From: Stutzerimonas azotifigens DSM 17556
GTDB taxonomy: Bacteria; Pseudomonadota; Gammaproteobacteria; Pseudomonadales; Pseudomonadaceae
DNA: 64,000 nucleotides
NCBI RefSeq assembly: GCF_000425625.1
Contig: NZ_KE384413.1
Location: forward strand, 6,205-70,204
Direction of reading: 5' to 3'
Positions 52,441-60,561 of the stretch are shown here, one piece after another; the first letter of the stretch is position 1; each line of letters begins with the position of its first letter. The notes under the pieces are model-generated. The model searched no databases. It was given only the letters and a program-made list of their open reading frames with translations, and was not told the DNA's origin. Position numbers and translations under genes: made by a program.

Positions 52441-52836
52441 ATGCAGTCTCTTCGAATCATCCCCTTTCTCGCCGTACTGGCGATAATCCTCTTCACTGGG
52501 CTTAAACCGGAACCTGTGCCCCAAGTATTCGACCAGCAGGACAAGCTGCACCATTTGCTGGGGTTCGCGGCATTGGCGTTCAGCGTGCGGCTGGCGTTCC
52601 CGTCGTTGCGGCTGCTTTGGACCGTTGCCCTGTGCTTGGCCGCTGCAATCATGATCGAACTCGCTCAGGGTTATCAGCCACACCGCGACGCCTCGGTTGC
52701 CGATATGGTGGCCAACACGCTGGGGGTGGCGGTGGGTTGCGTCTGCTTGAGCGTAGGGCGTCGCTTGTATGACCGCTGGGCTCGGCGCGGTAGGCCCCTT
52801 TCCGCTGTGGATGAAAGGGTCGAGAGCCCGGTCTGA
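52441..52836 (+). CDS. VanZ-like family membrane protein
   Basis: The 131-residue protein has four predicted membrane helices and the VanZ pattern: FTGLKPEPVPQVFDQQDKLHH (the conserved D-K-xxH), LGFAALAFSVRLAF, and IELAQGYQPHRDASVADMVA (E-x-x-Q and D-x-x-D-xxxN). VanZ relatives are found near surface polysaccharide genes, but their activity is undefined. The start has no strong ribosome binding site. Confidence 0.8.
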   Translation: MQSLRIIPFLAVLAIILFTGLKPEPVPQVFDQQDKLHHLLGFAALAFSVRLAFPSLRLLWTVALCLAAAIMIELAQGYQPHRDASVADMVANTLGVAVGCVCLSVGRRLYDRWARRGRPLSAVDERVESPV

Positions 52837-52869
52837 CCGGATGTTGTTCACCTCAATGATGACGGCTCG

Positions 52870-53095
52870 GGCCTGCGGCCTGCATCGCCGCGAGGGCGCG
52901 CCTCCCACAGACCGCCGGGCAATGCTGCTTTTGAAAGCACTACCTCGGGGCGAGCTTGCCTGAGCGGTGATGGCGCGGGCAGCTGCCTTTGACTTCGGCA
53001 GGCCTGTGTAGCCTGCAGTCCCCACGAGGGCGCGCCTCCCACGGGCGGGTGGGCGACCCTGCTTTTGTGGGAGGCCTGACCTGGGGGCGAGCGTG
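52870..53095. repeat. cluster of dispersed GC-rich repeats, family B
   Basis: Units CGCCGCGAGGGCGCGCCTCC (52886-52905) and ACGAGGGCGCGCCTCCCACG (53023-53042) lie in direct orientation, with opposing arms such as TTTGTGGGAGGCCTGACCTG (53065-53084). Related units occur at 10516-10660, 41969-41988 and 58425-58530. The 381-bp gap 52837-53217 has no other feature. Confidence 0.6.
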
Positions 53096-53217
53096 CCTTA
53101 GTCAGTTCGTCCGAGGGCTGTCACGTACCGTTCGTCACTTGCACCGTTTCGCTGAAAACGTTCGATAACCGCTTCGGTCCATAGCCATACACGGCGGGAT
53201 TCAAGGAAAGCTGTCTG

Positions 53218-53874
53218 ATGTCCGCTCTTGCGATGAGGAGCGGTATTTTGGCTGGACTTGGGGACCCGCACGAACCTTTTCCGAACGCCGTTCTAGCGCG
53301 CTCTTCACGCTTTGCTCAGGTATTTTCGGCTGCCCTTGTAGGCAGCTTAGTGTCATTGCTGGCAGGTTGCGCCAGCGAACCCTCGGCGCTGCCGATAACC
53401 CACGAGCAAGTGCTGATTCATGTAAAACTCGTCGACAAGATCGACTATAAGCCAGGCACCGAAGCGTATGGGATGACCCGCTGTGCCAATGGCGTTTGCG
53501 TTGTCGAGATCCTGCGGGATCTTTACCCGTACTGCCTGTACCACGAAATCCGTCATGTCATCGAAGGCGACTGGCATGCGGGCCATGAGAGTACCGAGGG
53601 GTGTGATTTAGCCCAGCGTGGCGCTCAGCGGGGACAGTCCGAGCCTATCCCTTCTGCTTCCCCGCCCTTTATGGGCACGCTCCCTGGCATGGCTGCCGGC
53701 AAGCACAGCGATCGCGCACAGGACCACGAGAGTGGCGGCGTTGGCGGGGATCTGCAGGTTGAAGTCGGTACTGGAGTGGATCAACAGCGCAATGATTCCC
53801 ATGGCAGCACCGAAACCGACGCCGCTTCGGTAGATAGAATCCCGCCGCCAGAGCGCTCGCAGCGCATGCCATAA
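53218..53874 (+). CDS. lipoprotein with HExxHxxxGxxH-like motif, C-terminus possibly read through
   Basis: The N-terminal part has a hydrophobic signal ending in a lipobox (SLVSLLAGC, Cys about residue 51), so the true start may be downstream of the ATG at 53218. Residues 58-130 form a compact domain with two Cys (TRCANGVCVVEIL) and YHEIRHVIEGDWHAGHESTE, an HExxH zinc-protease-like motif followed by Gly-Asp-Trp-His. After ESTEGC the frame continues for about 85 low-complexity residues lying antisense to the 3' end of the ligase gene; a one-base change could have removed the original stop. Function is unknown. Confidence 0.6.
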   Translation: MSALAMRSGILAGLGDPHEPFPNAVLARSSRFAQVFSAALVGSLVSLLAGCASEPSALPITHEQVLIHVKLVDKIDYKPGTEAYGMTRCANGVCVVEILRDLYPYCLYHEIRHVIEGDWHAGHESTEGCDLAQRGAQRGQSEPIPSASPPFMGTLPGMAAGKHSDRAQDHESGGVGGDLQVEVGTGVDQQRNDSHGSTETDAASVDRIPPPERSQRMP

Positions 53875-55017
53875 GCCGAGCAGCACAAAGACGGCCAGGG
53901 GAAGAGTCCCCCATAGCCCAAACTCGACGGCGAACTGGATGTAATCGTTGTGTGCATGATCGAAATGCAATCGGATATCTTCGCCGGCGTACTTAGGGAA
54001 TACCGCTTCGAAGCTACCTGCACCTTGTCCAACCAACGGTCGTTCCTTGAGCAGGGGTAGTGTGTACGCGAACACATCGTCGCGGACCTCGTTAGCCTGC
54101 TGGACCACCTCCCCTTCGACGACCACGTCGGTCAAACGGGTGTTCAGCAGGCGATCCTTCAATCGCTCGAGCCCGAAATACTGGCTGATTACCAGCACAT
54201 CGATGAGCACCAAGCTTGCCAGGATCAGGCTGTTGCGCAGCCGGTGCGCCTTATCCATCAGCACGAACAATCCACCAACCATCAGCAGACTGACAAAGAA
54301 AGCGGTGTTGCCCATCCGTGAGCGGGTCATTACCAATGCGATGACCATGACCACGAGCGCAAGCCGCAACCGCGCCTTGGGCCCCATGAGCAGTTCGAGA
54401 AGATTTACCCAGCTGAAGGGGCGGCTGTCACGCAGAGCCATTAGCAAGCCGATGCCACAGGCGAGCGTCATCTCGAGATAGCCAGCCAAGTGGTTCCGGT
54501 TGACGAAGGTGCCGGTAGCTACGCCGAGGTAGCTGGTCTTGGGGCCGACCAGCAGCCACTCAACACCGGAAAGCGTCATGAGGGCGCCCCAAAAGGCCTG
54601 TAACGTACCGCTCACTACGAGCGTGGCGAGCAGTAAGTTAAGACGCTTTCGGGTGTGGAAAAGGCTGATAACGACCAAGAAAAGCAGACTATAAGCCAAC
54701 CCCAGCATCAGATAGCTAAACGTTGCACCGTTGTCGACGCTCAGCCCGGCAAACCACTGCAATGCCACCCAGCTTTGCGCAAGCAGGAGTAGCCCAAGCA
54801 ATGGCAGACCAGCCCTCAGCGTTTCAGCTTGCCTGACTTGAGCCTCGCTATCTGCGAGCCGAACCAGCGCCCAGAGCACGCCCAATCCACCCACGAGCAG
54901 TATCAGCAGTCCGACGGCCCAATCGCGATTGCTGCCAAGCGGCAAGGGCAGCCAGAACAGGACAAAGAGCGTGGCGGCCACGCAAAGACGTTCGAGGCGG
55001 CTGTGGGGCTGGGGCAT
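53608..55017 (-). CDS. O-antigen ligase / Wzy_C family membrane protein
   Basis: The 469-residue protein has about 12 membrane helices and the Wzy_C signature: GTFVNRNHLAGYLEMTLACG, MTRSRMGNTAFFVSLLMVGG, and the large periplasmic loop with LPLLKERPLVGQGAGSFEAV and the HFDHAHNDYIQFAVEFG motif typical of O-antigen ligases and bacterial polymerases. It faces the EPS locus from the opposite strand, so it may ligate or polymerise EPS or another glycan. Its 3' end overlaps the lipoprotein frame by 267 bases. Confidence 0.87.
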   Translation of the reverse strand: MPQPHSRLERLCVAATLFVLFWLPLPLGSNRDWAVGLLILLVGGLGVLWALVRLADSEAQVRQAETLRAGLPLLGLLLLAQSWVALQWFAGLSVDNGATFSYLMLGLAYSLLFLVVISLFHTRKRLNLLLATLVVSGTLQAFWGALMTLSGVEWLLVGPKTSYLGVATGTFVNRNHLAGYLEMTLACGIGLLMALRDSRPFSWVNLLELLMGPKARLRLALVVMVIALVMTRSRMGNTAFFVSLLMVGGLFVLMDKAHRLRNSLILASLVLIDVLVISQYFGLERLKDRLLNTRLTDVVVEGEVVQQANEVRDDVFAYTLPLLKERPLVGQGAGSFEAVFPKYAGEDIRLHFDHAHNDYIQFAVEFGLWGTLPLAVFVLLGLWHALRALWRRDSIYRSGVGFGAAMGIIALLIHSSTDFNLQIPANAATLVVLCAIAVLAGSHARERAHKGRGSRRDRLGLSPLSATLG

Positions 55018-55414
55018 GACAGATGATTATCCGCGAAAAATAAGCTGGCAAAACGCCGCTGTTGAGCGCGCGAATTGTAAGGGCTTCGCCAGCCGATGAC
55101 CATGTTTGGCCGCCTTGGAAGCAACCTGGAGAGCGGCCTCAGAAATTTTCTGGGCCTGAACCGAGAAGATTAGAGCCTGCCCGCCGGTTGGGAAGCAGTT
55201 CGAATTCCCAGGAATTCAGGACGGCCGAGTCGAACCAAAGCCGCCGACTCGCATTAGTTCCGAAACCTCGGACTAGTTAGCGGGTTTCCCCATAACAAGA
55301 CCGGGGTTTCCCACTTCTCCTGCAGCAGGGGCTGGAGCTAAAGGGGCCATAGTGGCAAGATCACATCACACTTCCAGTGCTGCCCCGCCAACATACCCAC
55401 AAGGAGGTTCCGAG
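55018..55414. other. intergenic region between ligase-family gene and yecR-like gene
   Basis: A 397-bp divergent gap that should hold promoters for both neighbours. No clear sigma-54 or sigma-28 site was found by eye; a short palindrome GAATTCCCAGGAATTC lies at 55201-55216. Confidence 0.4.
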
Positions 55415-55930
55415 ATGAACCGGACTCACCGCTTGGTCACCCGCGCCGCCGTAGCAGCTCTCGCCAGCATCACTCTGGCCGGCTGCGCGGTTAAGAAGGA
55501 CTTCTACGCTATGGGTGGCAGCCGAGCTGACGGTACGGTCGATATGGCGTATGACTTCGCGCAGTTCGAGCAGCCGGTGATAAACCATCAACAAGCGCAA
55601 TTGATTGCGAAGCAGAAATGCGCCGTGTGGGGTTACGAGAAGGCGGAGCCGTTCGGAGGCCAGACAACGAATTGCTATCAACGTAACGGATTCAGCACCT
55701 GTATCGCTGGCCAAGTCGTCATGAAATATCAGTGCGTGGGCGACATCAATGCTCCTCGGCCAGCCATCGCTGCCGCTAAAACCCCTTCGGCCACCAGCGC
55801 GGTGGCTTCAGGCCCAGCGCTGCTGACCCCTGAGCAGTGGAAACAGCAGCAACTACTGCAGCTTCAGAGCCAAACGGGTCTCAGCTACGAGGAATACCAG
55901 CAGCGCTACAAGCAAATCATGGGGCAATAA
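55415..55930 (+). CDS. YecR-like lipoprotein
   Basis: The 171-residue lipoprotein has the signal and lipobox in TRAAVAALASITLAGC (Cys about residue 24) and a YecR-type domain: KKDFYAMGGSRADGTVDMAY, AQLIAKQKCAVWGYEKAEPF, GGQTTNCYQRNGFSTCIAGQ and VVMKYQC with paired cysteines. In E. coli yecR is a flagellar-regulon gene of unknown function. A low-complexity linker precedes a C-terminal helix (SQTGLSYEEYQQRYKQIMG). The start has GGAGG 9 bases upstream. Confidence 0.82.
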   Translation: MNRTHRLVTRAAVAALASITLAGCAVKKDFYAMGGSRADGTVDMAYDFAQFEQPVINHQQAQLIAKQKCAVWGYEKAEPFGGQTTNCYQRNGFSTCIAGQVVMKYQCVGDINAPRPAIAAAKTPSATSAVASGPALLTPEQWKQQQLLQLQSQTGLSYEEYQQRYKQIMGQ

Positions 55931-56536
55931 GCCAAAGGCTTGCTCATCGGATTACGTTTTGAGTGCACGGAGGCGCTATGCCCAACATCGACCGTATGCC
56001 GCAGTGGGAGTGGCGCCGGGCCTAGAAGGCCGTCGGATGACCGTGCGGAGCGCGGAGCAGGAGCACTAGGAAAAAACACCAGGACGACAAAAGGGCCCCG
56101 CCGTCATGCGGGGCCTTTCCTTTGCCTCACTTCTTCTTCGTGAAGAGGATGCCCCAGCCCAAGCCCGCGAACATGATGACGGCAAGGATATCGAATGTGG
56201 GCTTCTGTCATGGCTCCCCCCCCTTGGAGGCTTCCACCCAGCATAGGCCACAGCAAGGACACTCGCCTGCTGCCCTGGCGAAATACCTCGGATCCAGGAA
56301 TTTGATTCGCAGCCAGCGCGGTTGCGGCGGCGGCACCTCGCTGGGATGTCTATTCCCTGGGGCACACCTATCGCGAAGATCGACAAGCCGATGATCTAGC
56401 CTGACACACGCTCACGCTTACCTGACAGCAGGGAAGAGCAGACGCGTAACATTTTAGGTTCAGGTTATTTACTGAAACGCTTCAGCCCGACCGCACCTGC
56501 CTAGGTCCCGCCGTTACGCCTCCGCTTTCGTATTAG
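55931..56536. other. gap with a terminator and decayed coding traces
   Basis: Apart from the terminator at 56094-56122 the region holds only short frames. On the minus strand 56129-56200 reads PTFDILAVIMFAGLGWGILF then TKKK, which looks like a small membrane protein without a visible start codon. Confidence 0.4.
56094..56122 (+). terminator. rho-independent terminator
   Basis: GGCCCCGC-cgtcat-GCGGGGCC is followed by TTTCCTTT. It lies 160 bases after the yecR-like gene; the reverse strand also carries CTTTT, so it may act in both directions. Confidence 0.75.
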
Positions 56537-56770
56537 CTAAAGCACAGCGCTCGCAAGGACTACGAGCAGCGCAGTGAGCGTCAGGCGCAGGGCATTAAGA
56601 AGGCGAAGGCTGAGGGCTGCTACAAGGGACGTCCGGTGAATGCCGATCTGCACAAGCGCGTGAAGGAATTGCTGTCAGCCGGCCTGGGCGTTCGGGCTGC
56701 CGCAAGGCACGCCGACCGCTCGACTACGACCGTGCTCGAGATTTGCGACAGCTTGCCGAGCAAAGCCTGA
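56537..56770 (+). pseudogene. serine recombinase (resolvase/invertase) C-terminal fragment
   Basis: The frame reads DYEQRSERQAQGIKKAKAEG, CYKGRPVNADLHKRVKELLS and RAAARHADRSTTTVLEI before TGA. This matches the end of the catalytic domain and the C-terminal helix-turn-helix of Hin/resolvase-type recombinases. A stop in frame at 56534-56536 closes it upstream and the N-terminal catalytic serine domain is absent. It lies 138 bases from the 3' end of tRNA-Arg. Confidence 0.75.
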
Positions 56771-56907
56771 CGGACGGCACGCCGGCCACTGAACGGAAGG
56801 GGGCTGAGGCAGTCACAGGAGCATCGAGGCTCGTTTCATTCGCTGTCAGCCTGCTGTCACGCTCTTTACCGCCGTCAGAGCCGAATCGCTGGAGCGCCTG
56901 CAAACAC

Positions 56908-56984
56908 TGGTGTCCCAGGCAGGAATTGAACCTGCAACCTTCCCCTTAGGAGGGGGACGCTCTATCCAATTGAGCTACTGGGAC
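56908..56984 (-). tRNA. tRNA-Arg (anticodon CCT)
   Basis: The minus strand folds as a 77-nt cloverleaf: acceptor GTCCCAG/CTGGGAC, anticodon stem TCCCC/GGGGA with loop CTCCTAA (anticodon CCT, reads AGG), T arm GCAGG-TTCAATT-CCTGC, encoded CCA end. Confidence 0.95.
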
Positions 56985-57095
56985 ATCGACCGGGGCCGCA
57001 TGTTAGCGACAAGTATCCGGTTTGTCATGCCCGCGCTTCGCAACGCCCTTCCTCCCTCGCCCACACCCACCACATTGCAAAGTGCAATGCTCCCG

Positions 57096-57130
57096 AGGCG
57101 CCATCTTGCATTACGCAAGAGATGGCGCCT
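57096..57130. other. strong hairpin between tRNA-Arg and small ORF
   Basis: AGGCGCCATCTTGC and GCAAGAGATGGCGCCT form a 14-bp stem with a two-base bulge and a 5-base loop, preceded by CATTGCAAAGTGCAATG, another small palindrome. An AT-rich tract (57133-57180) follows. It may be a regulatory structure or a repeat end. Confidence 0.5.
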
Positions 57131-57241
57131 GGCCATGTTTTATAACATATTGATTTTACTAGCTTTTTTATAGCAAAAAGCTTGGCATGCAGCCTGCAAT
57201 CTTCTTCCTCAGTTGCGTAATTTTGAGCGATGGAGACGCCC

Positions 57242-57445
57242 ATGCCGAGTTCAGTATTGCTAGTCAGTGCAGCCCTGCTGGCTGCCACCGCGGCCCTGCA
57301 GCCCCTCGACCGGGAAATCGCCACGCAGTCCGCGCGCAATGACGCCAGGCTTATCCAGCATGATGCACGCCCCAAGGCGCGCGTTCTGACGACCAGCGAA
57401 ACCGAAGCGTACCGTCCCGCCTCGACCCAGCGCTGGGTGTTCTGA
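57242..57445 (+). CDS. small exported hypothetical protein
   Basis: The 67-residue protein begins with a hydrophobic signal-like segment (MPSSVLLVSAALLAATAALQ) followed by a charged tail (LDREIATQSARNDARLIQHD and RPASTQRWVF). GGAG lies 6 bases before the ATG; the ATG at 57230 has no such site. No family is recognised. It lies 35 bases before the next small gene and probably shares its transcript. Confidence 0.55.
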   Translation: MPSSVLLVSAALLAATAALQPLDREIATQSARNDARLIQHDARPKARVLTTSETEAYRPASTQRWVF

Positions 57446-57480
57446 TCCTGCCAGCCGGCAGCTGAAAAAGGAGTGATGCG

Positions 57481-57666
57481 ATGTCCAGAATGGCCTGGTC
57501 TTTCCTAGCATTGACGCTCATGAGCGGTTTGCTCGCCTTCACCGGACCGGTCGAATCCGGCCTCGAAGTCACCCTGACCAAGGGCGCAGCCTGTCTGTTC
57601 GGGACCGGCTTCTTCTTCGCGCTGCTGGTCGGTCGCCGCTTCAAGTTCGACCCCGTGCTGCGCTGA
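57481..57666 (+). CDS. small membrane protein, conserved hypothetical
   Basis: The 61-residue protein has two hydrophobic segments (MAWSFLALTLMSGLLAF and GAACLFGTGFFFALLVG) and a basic tail (GRRFKFDPVLR), so it is likely an inner-membrane hairpin protein. GGAG lies 8-9 bases before the ATG. The family is unrecognised. Confidence 0.6.
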   Translation: MSRMAWSFLALTLMSGLLAFTGPVESGLEVTLTKGAACLFGTGFFFALLVGRRFKFDPVLR

Positions 57667-57733
57667 GGCGCGCCTGCGGAATGTCCGCTCGGCTCATCAG
57701 GGCTGGGTCGAGCGACCATCCCCTCACAAGGAC

Positions 57734-57773
57734 AATGCCAATACGGTCACGGGGTGAAGACCGTAATGGCATT
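57734..57773 (+). terminator. 15-bp inverted repeat upstream of amrZ
   Basis: AATGCCAATACGGTC and GACCGTAATGGCATT pair along 15 positions with one mismatch and a 10-base loop. A pyrimidine-rich tract (CTTTACTCTTTCTTTTTTC) follows, so it may terminate the small-gene transcript ahead of amrZ. Confidence 0.5.
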
Positions 57774-57852
57774 AGGCCTTTACTCTTTCTTTTTTCGTCG
57801 CATAATTGGCGCCAGCGTTCTGTTGCTCGCCATCGTTTTTTTGCTTAACTGG

Positions 57853-57879
57853 GAACAGTTAGTGCTGCGAGTTGTCAGA
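57853..57879 (+). promoter_or_regulatory. candidate AlgU (sigma-22) promoter of amrZ
   Basis: GAACAG, 16 bases, then TCAGA resembles the AlgU consensus GAACTT-N16/17-TCTGA, about 57 bases before amrZ. In P. aeruginosa amrZ transcription needs AlgU; the match here is imperfect at the -35 end. Confidence 0.45.
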
Positions 57880-57935
57880 CCGGTGACAATAGCAGCAGTG
57901 CCAGCATCGCTCCCCTCTGACTAACCGGTTTAAGT

Positions 57936-58268
57936 ATGCGCCCTATGAAGCAGGCAGTTTATTCCAGCCGCACGGCTGACAAGTTCGTTGTTCGCCTACC
58001 CGAAGGCATGCGCGAGCGCATCGCCGATGTTGCGCGCAACCACCATCGCAGCATGAACTCGGAAATCATCGCCCGCCTTGAGCAGAGCCTGTTTCAGGAG
58101 GGCGCGCTCGACGACGACCTGAGCATGCGTCTGGACAGCCCTGAGCTTTCGCTGCACGAACGCGAGCTTCTGCAGCGGTTCCGCCAGCTCAGTCGCCGCC
58201 AGCAGAACGCCCTGATCGCGTTGATCGCGCACGATGCCGAAATGGCAGCCGAAGCGGAAGCGAGCTGA
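57936..58268 (+). CDS. amrZ: ribbon-helix-helix transcription factor AmrZ (AlgZ)
   Basis: The 110-residue Arc-type regulator is nearly identical in pattern to P. aeruginosa AmrZ: an N-terminal flexible arm ([15 protein letters not shown]), the DNA-contacting beta strand KFVVRLP, helices [20 protein letters not shown] and [10 protein letters not shown], and the C-terminal tetramerisation helix [20 protein letters not shown]. AmrZ controls alginate and other EPS genes, c-di-GMP enzymes, pili and flagellar genes (repressing fleQ), so it probably acts on parts of this same window. It is followed by its own terminator. Confidence 0.95.
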   Translation: MRPMKQAVYSSRTADKFVVRLPEGMRERIADVARNHHRSMNSEIIARLEQSLFQEGALDDDLSMRLDSPELSLHERELLQRFRQLSRRQQNALIALIAHDAEMAAEAEAS

Positions 58269-58291
58269 GCGAACCGCAGACGAGCCCAATG

Positions 58292-58319
58292 AAAACGCCC
58301 CAACTTCCGGGGCGTTTTT
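58292..58319 (+). terminator. terminator of amrZ
   Basis: AAAACGCCCC-aacttcc-GGGGCGTTTTT, a strong stem with T run, 24 bases after the stop codon. Confidence 0.92.
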
Positions 58320-58424
58320 CGTAGCCAGCGTCTCTCCGTGATACGAGAGACGCTGGCTCGGCTATACCTGAAGCTTCTGCCCTTCCCGAGCACCCACCCC
58401 TCACCCCTCGACGCTTGCCCCCCG

Positions 58425-58530
58425 GCAAGTTCGCCCCGAGGTCGGCCTCCCACGAAGGCAGCGCTGCCTACCCTCCCCGTGGGAGGCCGCGCCCGTTCCC
58501 GACGGGCTTGCGGCATTCACGACGTCCTTG
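58425..58530. repeat. dispersed GC-rich repeat, family B copy
   Basis: The segment contains GCCCCGAGGTCGGCCTCCCA and, facing it, CCGTGGGAGGCCGCGCCCGT, then CGACGGGCTTGCGGCATTCA. These match units near 10530-10650 and 52870-53095. The rest of the 523-bp gap 58269-58792 shows no gene. Confidence 0.55.
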
Positions 58531-58792
58531 TGGATTGCGTGCTCTCGCGGCGAATGGGGACCACAGGCCCGCCCGAAGCTTAAGCGCCATCGCCTGAGTG
58601 AACAGCGCTGTCCTCTCGTGGACAAGCCGCTACGCGGCGTTATCCACCCTACTCCCGAGGGCGCACCCCTCGCTCCAGCCAGCGCGACCCTGCCGCGCTT
58701 GTGCGTCGGCAGGCGGGCCCTAGGCAAACCGGGGAGCACTAGCGGGAAACGGCAGGGCTGGCAAAGGCCTGGATGTCGCCCCCGCCACAAAC

Positions 58793-60244
58793 TCACAGAA
58801 GGAAGAGCGAGGCCAGCCCGAGGAAGATGAAGAACCCACCGCTGTCGGTCATGGCCGTGATCATCACGCTCGCCCCCATCGCCGGGTCCCGGCCCAGGCG
58901 AGCCAGCGTCATCGGGATCAGCACGCCCATCAGCGCCGCGAGCAGCAGGTTGAGCGTCATCGCCGCGGTCATGACCACTCCGAGCGACCAGCTGTCGTAG
59001 AGGAACCAGGCCACGCCGCCGATCACCCCGCCCCAGACCAGCCCGTTGATCAGGGACACGCCCAGTTCCTTGCGCAACAGCCGTGCGGTGTTGTTGGTGC
59101 CGACCTGGTCGAGCGCCATGGCCCGCACGATCATGGTGATGGTCTGGTTGCCCGAGTTGCCGCCGATGCCGGCGACGATCGGCATTAGCGCGGCCAGCGC
59201 CACCAGCCGCTCGATGGAGCCTTCGAACAGGCCGATCACACGCGAGGCGATGAAGGCGGTGACGAGGTTGATGGCCAGCCAGGCCCAGCGGTTGCCGACC
59301 GATTTCCAGACCGAGGCGAAGATGTCTTCCTCTTCGCGCAGACCGGCCATGTTCAGCACTTCGCTTTCGCTTTCCTCGCGAATGAGGTCGACCATCTGGT
59401 CGATGGTCAAACGGCCGATCAGCTTGCCGTTCTTGTCGACCACCGGCGAGGACACCAGATCGTAGCGCTCGAACGCCTGCGCCGCGTCATAGGCATTCTC
59501 GTCGGGATGAAAGGCCACCGGGTCGTTGGCCATGACCTCGGCGACCTGCTTGTCCGGGTCGTTGACCAGCAGCCGCTTGATCGGCAGGACGCCCTTGAGG
59601 ACGCCGTCGTAATCGACCACGAACAGCTTGTCGGTGTGCCCGGGCAGCTCCTTCAGCCGGCGCAGGTAACGCAGGACCACCTCGAGGCTGACGTCGTCGC
59701 GGATGGTGACCATCTCGAAGTCCATCAGCGCGCCGACCTGATCCTCCTCGTAGGACAGCGCCGAACGCACCCGCTCGCGCTGCTGCGCGTCGAGCGACTC
59801 CATGAGTTCGTGGACCACGTCGCGCGGCAGCTCGGGCGCCAGGTCGGCGAGCTCGTCGGCGTCCATCTCGCGGGCGGCGGCCAGCAGTTCGTGGTCGTCC
59901 ATGTCCGCAATGAGGGTCTCGCGGACGGCGTCGGAGACCTCGAGCAGGATGTCGCCGTCACGGTCGGCCCGGACCATCTGCCAGACGGTGAGGCGGTCGT
60001 CGAGCGGCAAGGCTTCGAGGATGTGGGCGACGTCGGCGGGGTGCAGCTCGTCCAGGCGCAGCTGCAGTTCGGCGAGGTTCTGCCGCTGGTCCAGGTCGTC
60101 GATGAACGTCCGGTCGGGGCCATCGCCTTCCTGGCGCTGTGCCAGGTCTTCGGCGAACTTGTGTCGATGGAGCAGCTCCACGACCTGCGCCAGGCGGTCC
60201 TGAAGGCTCTCTTGCGACTTTTTCGCGGCTTCTACTTCGGTCAT
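58793..60244 (-). CDS. mgtE: magnesium transporter MgtE
   Basis: The 483-residue protein has the three MgtE parts: the N domain (about 1-155; LDELHPADVAHILEALPLDD), a CBS pair (about 160-285; MVTIRDDVSLEVVLRYLRRL and HPDENAYDAAQAFERYDLVS) and five membrane helices (about 310-483) with the ion-pathway motif PIVAGIGGNSGNQTITMIVR and ILLPMTLARLG-type VLIPMTLARLGRDPAMGASV. It is a Mg2+-gated channel of the inner membrane. ATG 60244 was chosen over one four codons upstream, giving MTEVEAAKKSQESLQ. Confidence 0.94.
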   Translation of the reverse strand: MTEVEAAKKSQESLQDRLAQVVELLHRHKFAEDLAQRQEGDGPDRTFIDDLDQRQNLAELQLRLDELHPADVAHILEALPLDDRLTVWQMVRADRDGDILLEVSDAVRETLIADMDDHELLAAAREMDADELADLAPELPRDVVHELMESLDAQQRERVRSALSYEEDQVGALMDFEMVTIRDDVSLEVVLRYLRRLKELPGHTDKLFVVDYDGVLKGVLPIKRLLVNDPDKQVAEVMANDPVAFHPDENAYDAAQAFERYDLVSSPVVDKNGKLIGRLTIDQMVDLIREESESEVLNMAGLREEEDIFASVWKSVGNRWAWLAINLVTAFIASRVIGLFEGSIERLVALAALMPIVAGIGGNSGNQTITMIVRAMALDQVGTNNTARLLRKELGVSLINGLVWGGVIGGVAWFLYDSWSLGVVMTAAMTLNLLLAALMGVLIPMTLARLGRDPAMGASVMITAMTDSGGFFIFLGLASLFLL

Positions 60245-60561
60245 GGCGCACTCCACCCGGGCAAGCGGGTGCGCCCGGGTATCAATCAGTCGATACGTGA
60301 TTGGCTGTCAGGAGTCTCGAGCGACTACTGGGTAAGTCCATAGGGTTCGGTTTTCCACAGGCCCGACGGGCAGGTCGGGCAATGATACCACCGCCCAGCG
60401 CAACGGCGCGGGCAAAAAGCAGGCTGTACAGGCACTTGGAGCATCCACTTCATGTGCCGGCAACGACTGTTTGTCGACGCTTTCACGTTGCGGAAAGACA
60501 CCAATGGGATGTGACAATTATTCGATTAGGCTAAGGGCGCATCGTCACGGAGGACGAAATC
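60245..60561. other. divergent intergenic region mgtE / DUF4124 gene
   Basis: A 317-bp gap with promoters expected for both neighbours. The palindromic GCCCGACGGGCAGGTCGGGC (60361-60380) is the only structure I see; no gene is apparent. Confidence 0.4.

Noticed and set aside
53608-53833. Short frames on the plus strand over the ligase 3' end as independent genes
   Set aside because: They are antisense shadows; only the frame linked to the lipoprotein domain upstream has any support.
60361-60380. Mg2+ riboswitch or terminator upstream of mgtE
   Set aside because: Only a simple GC palindrome is present, without the conserved M-box elements or a T run.
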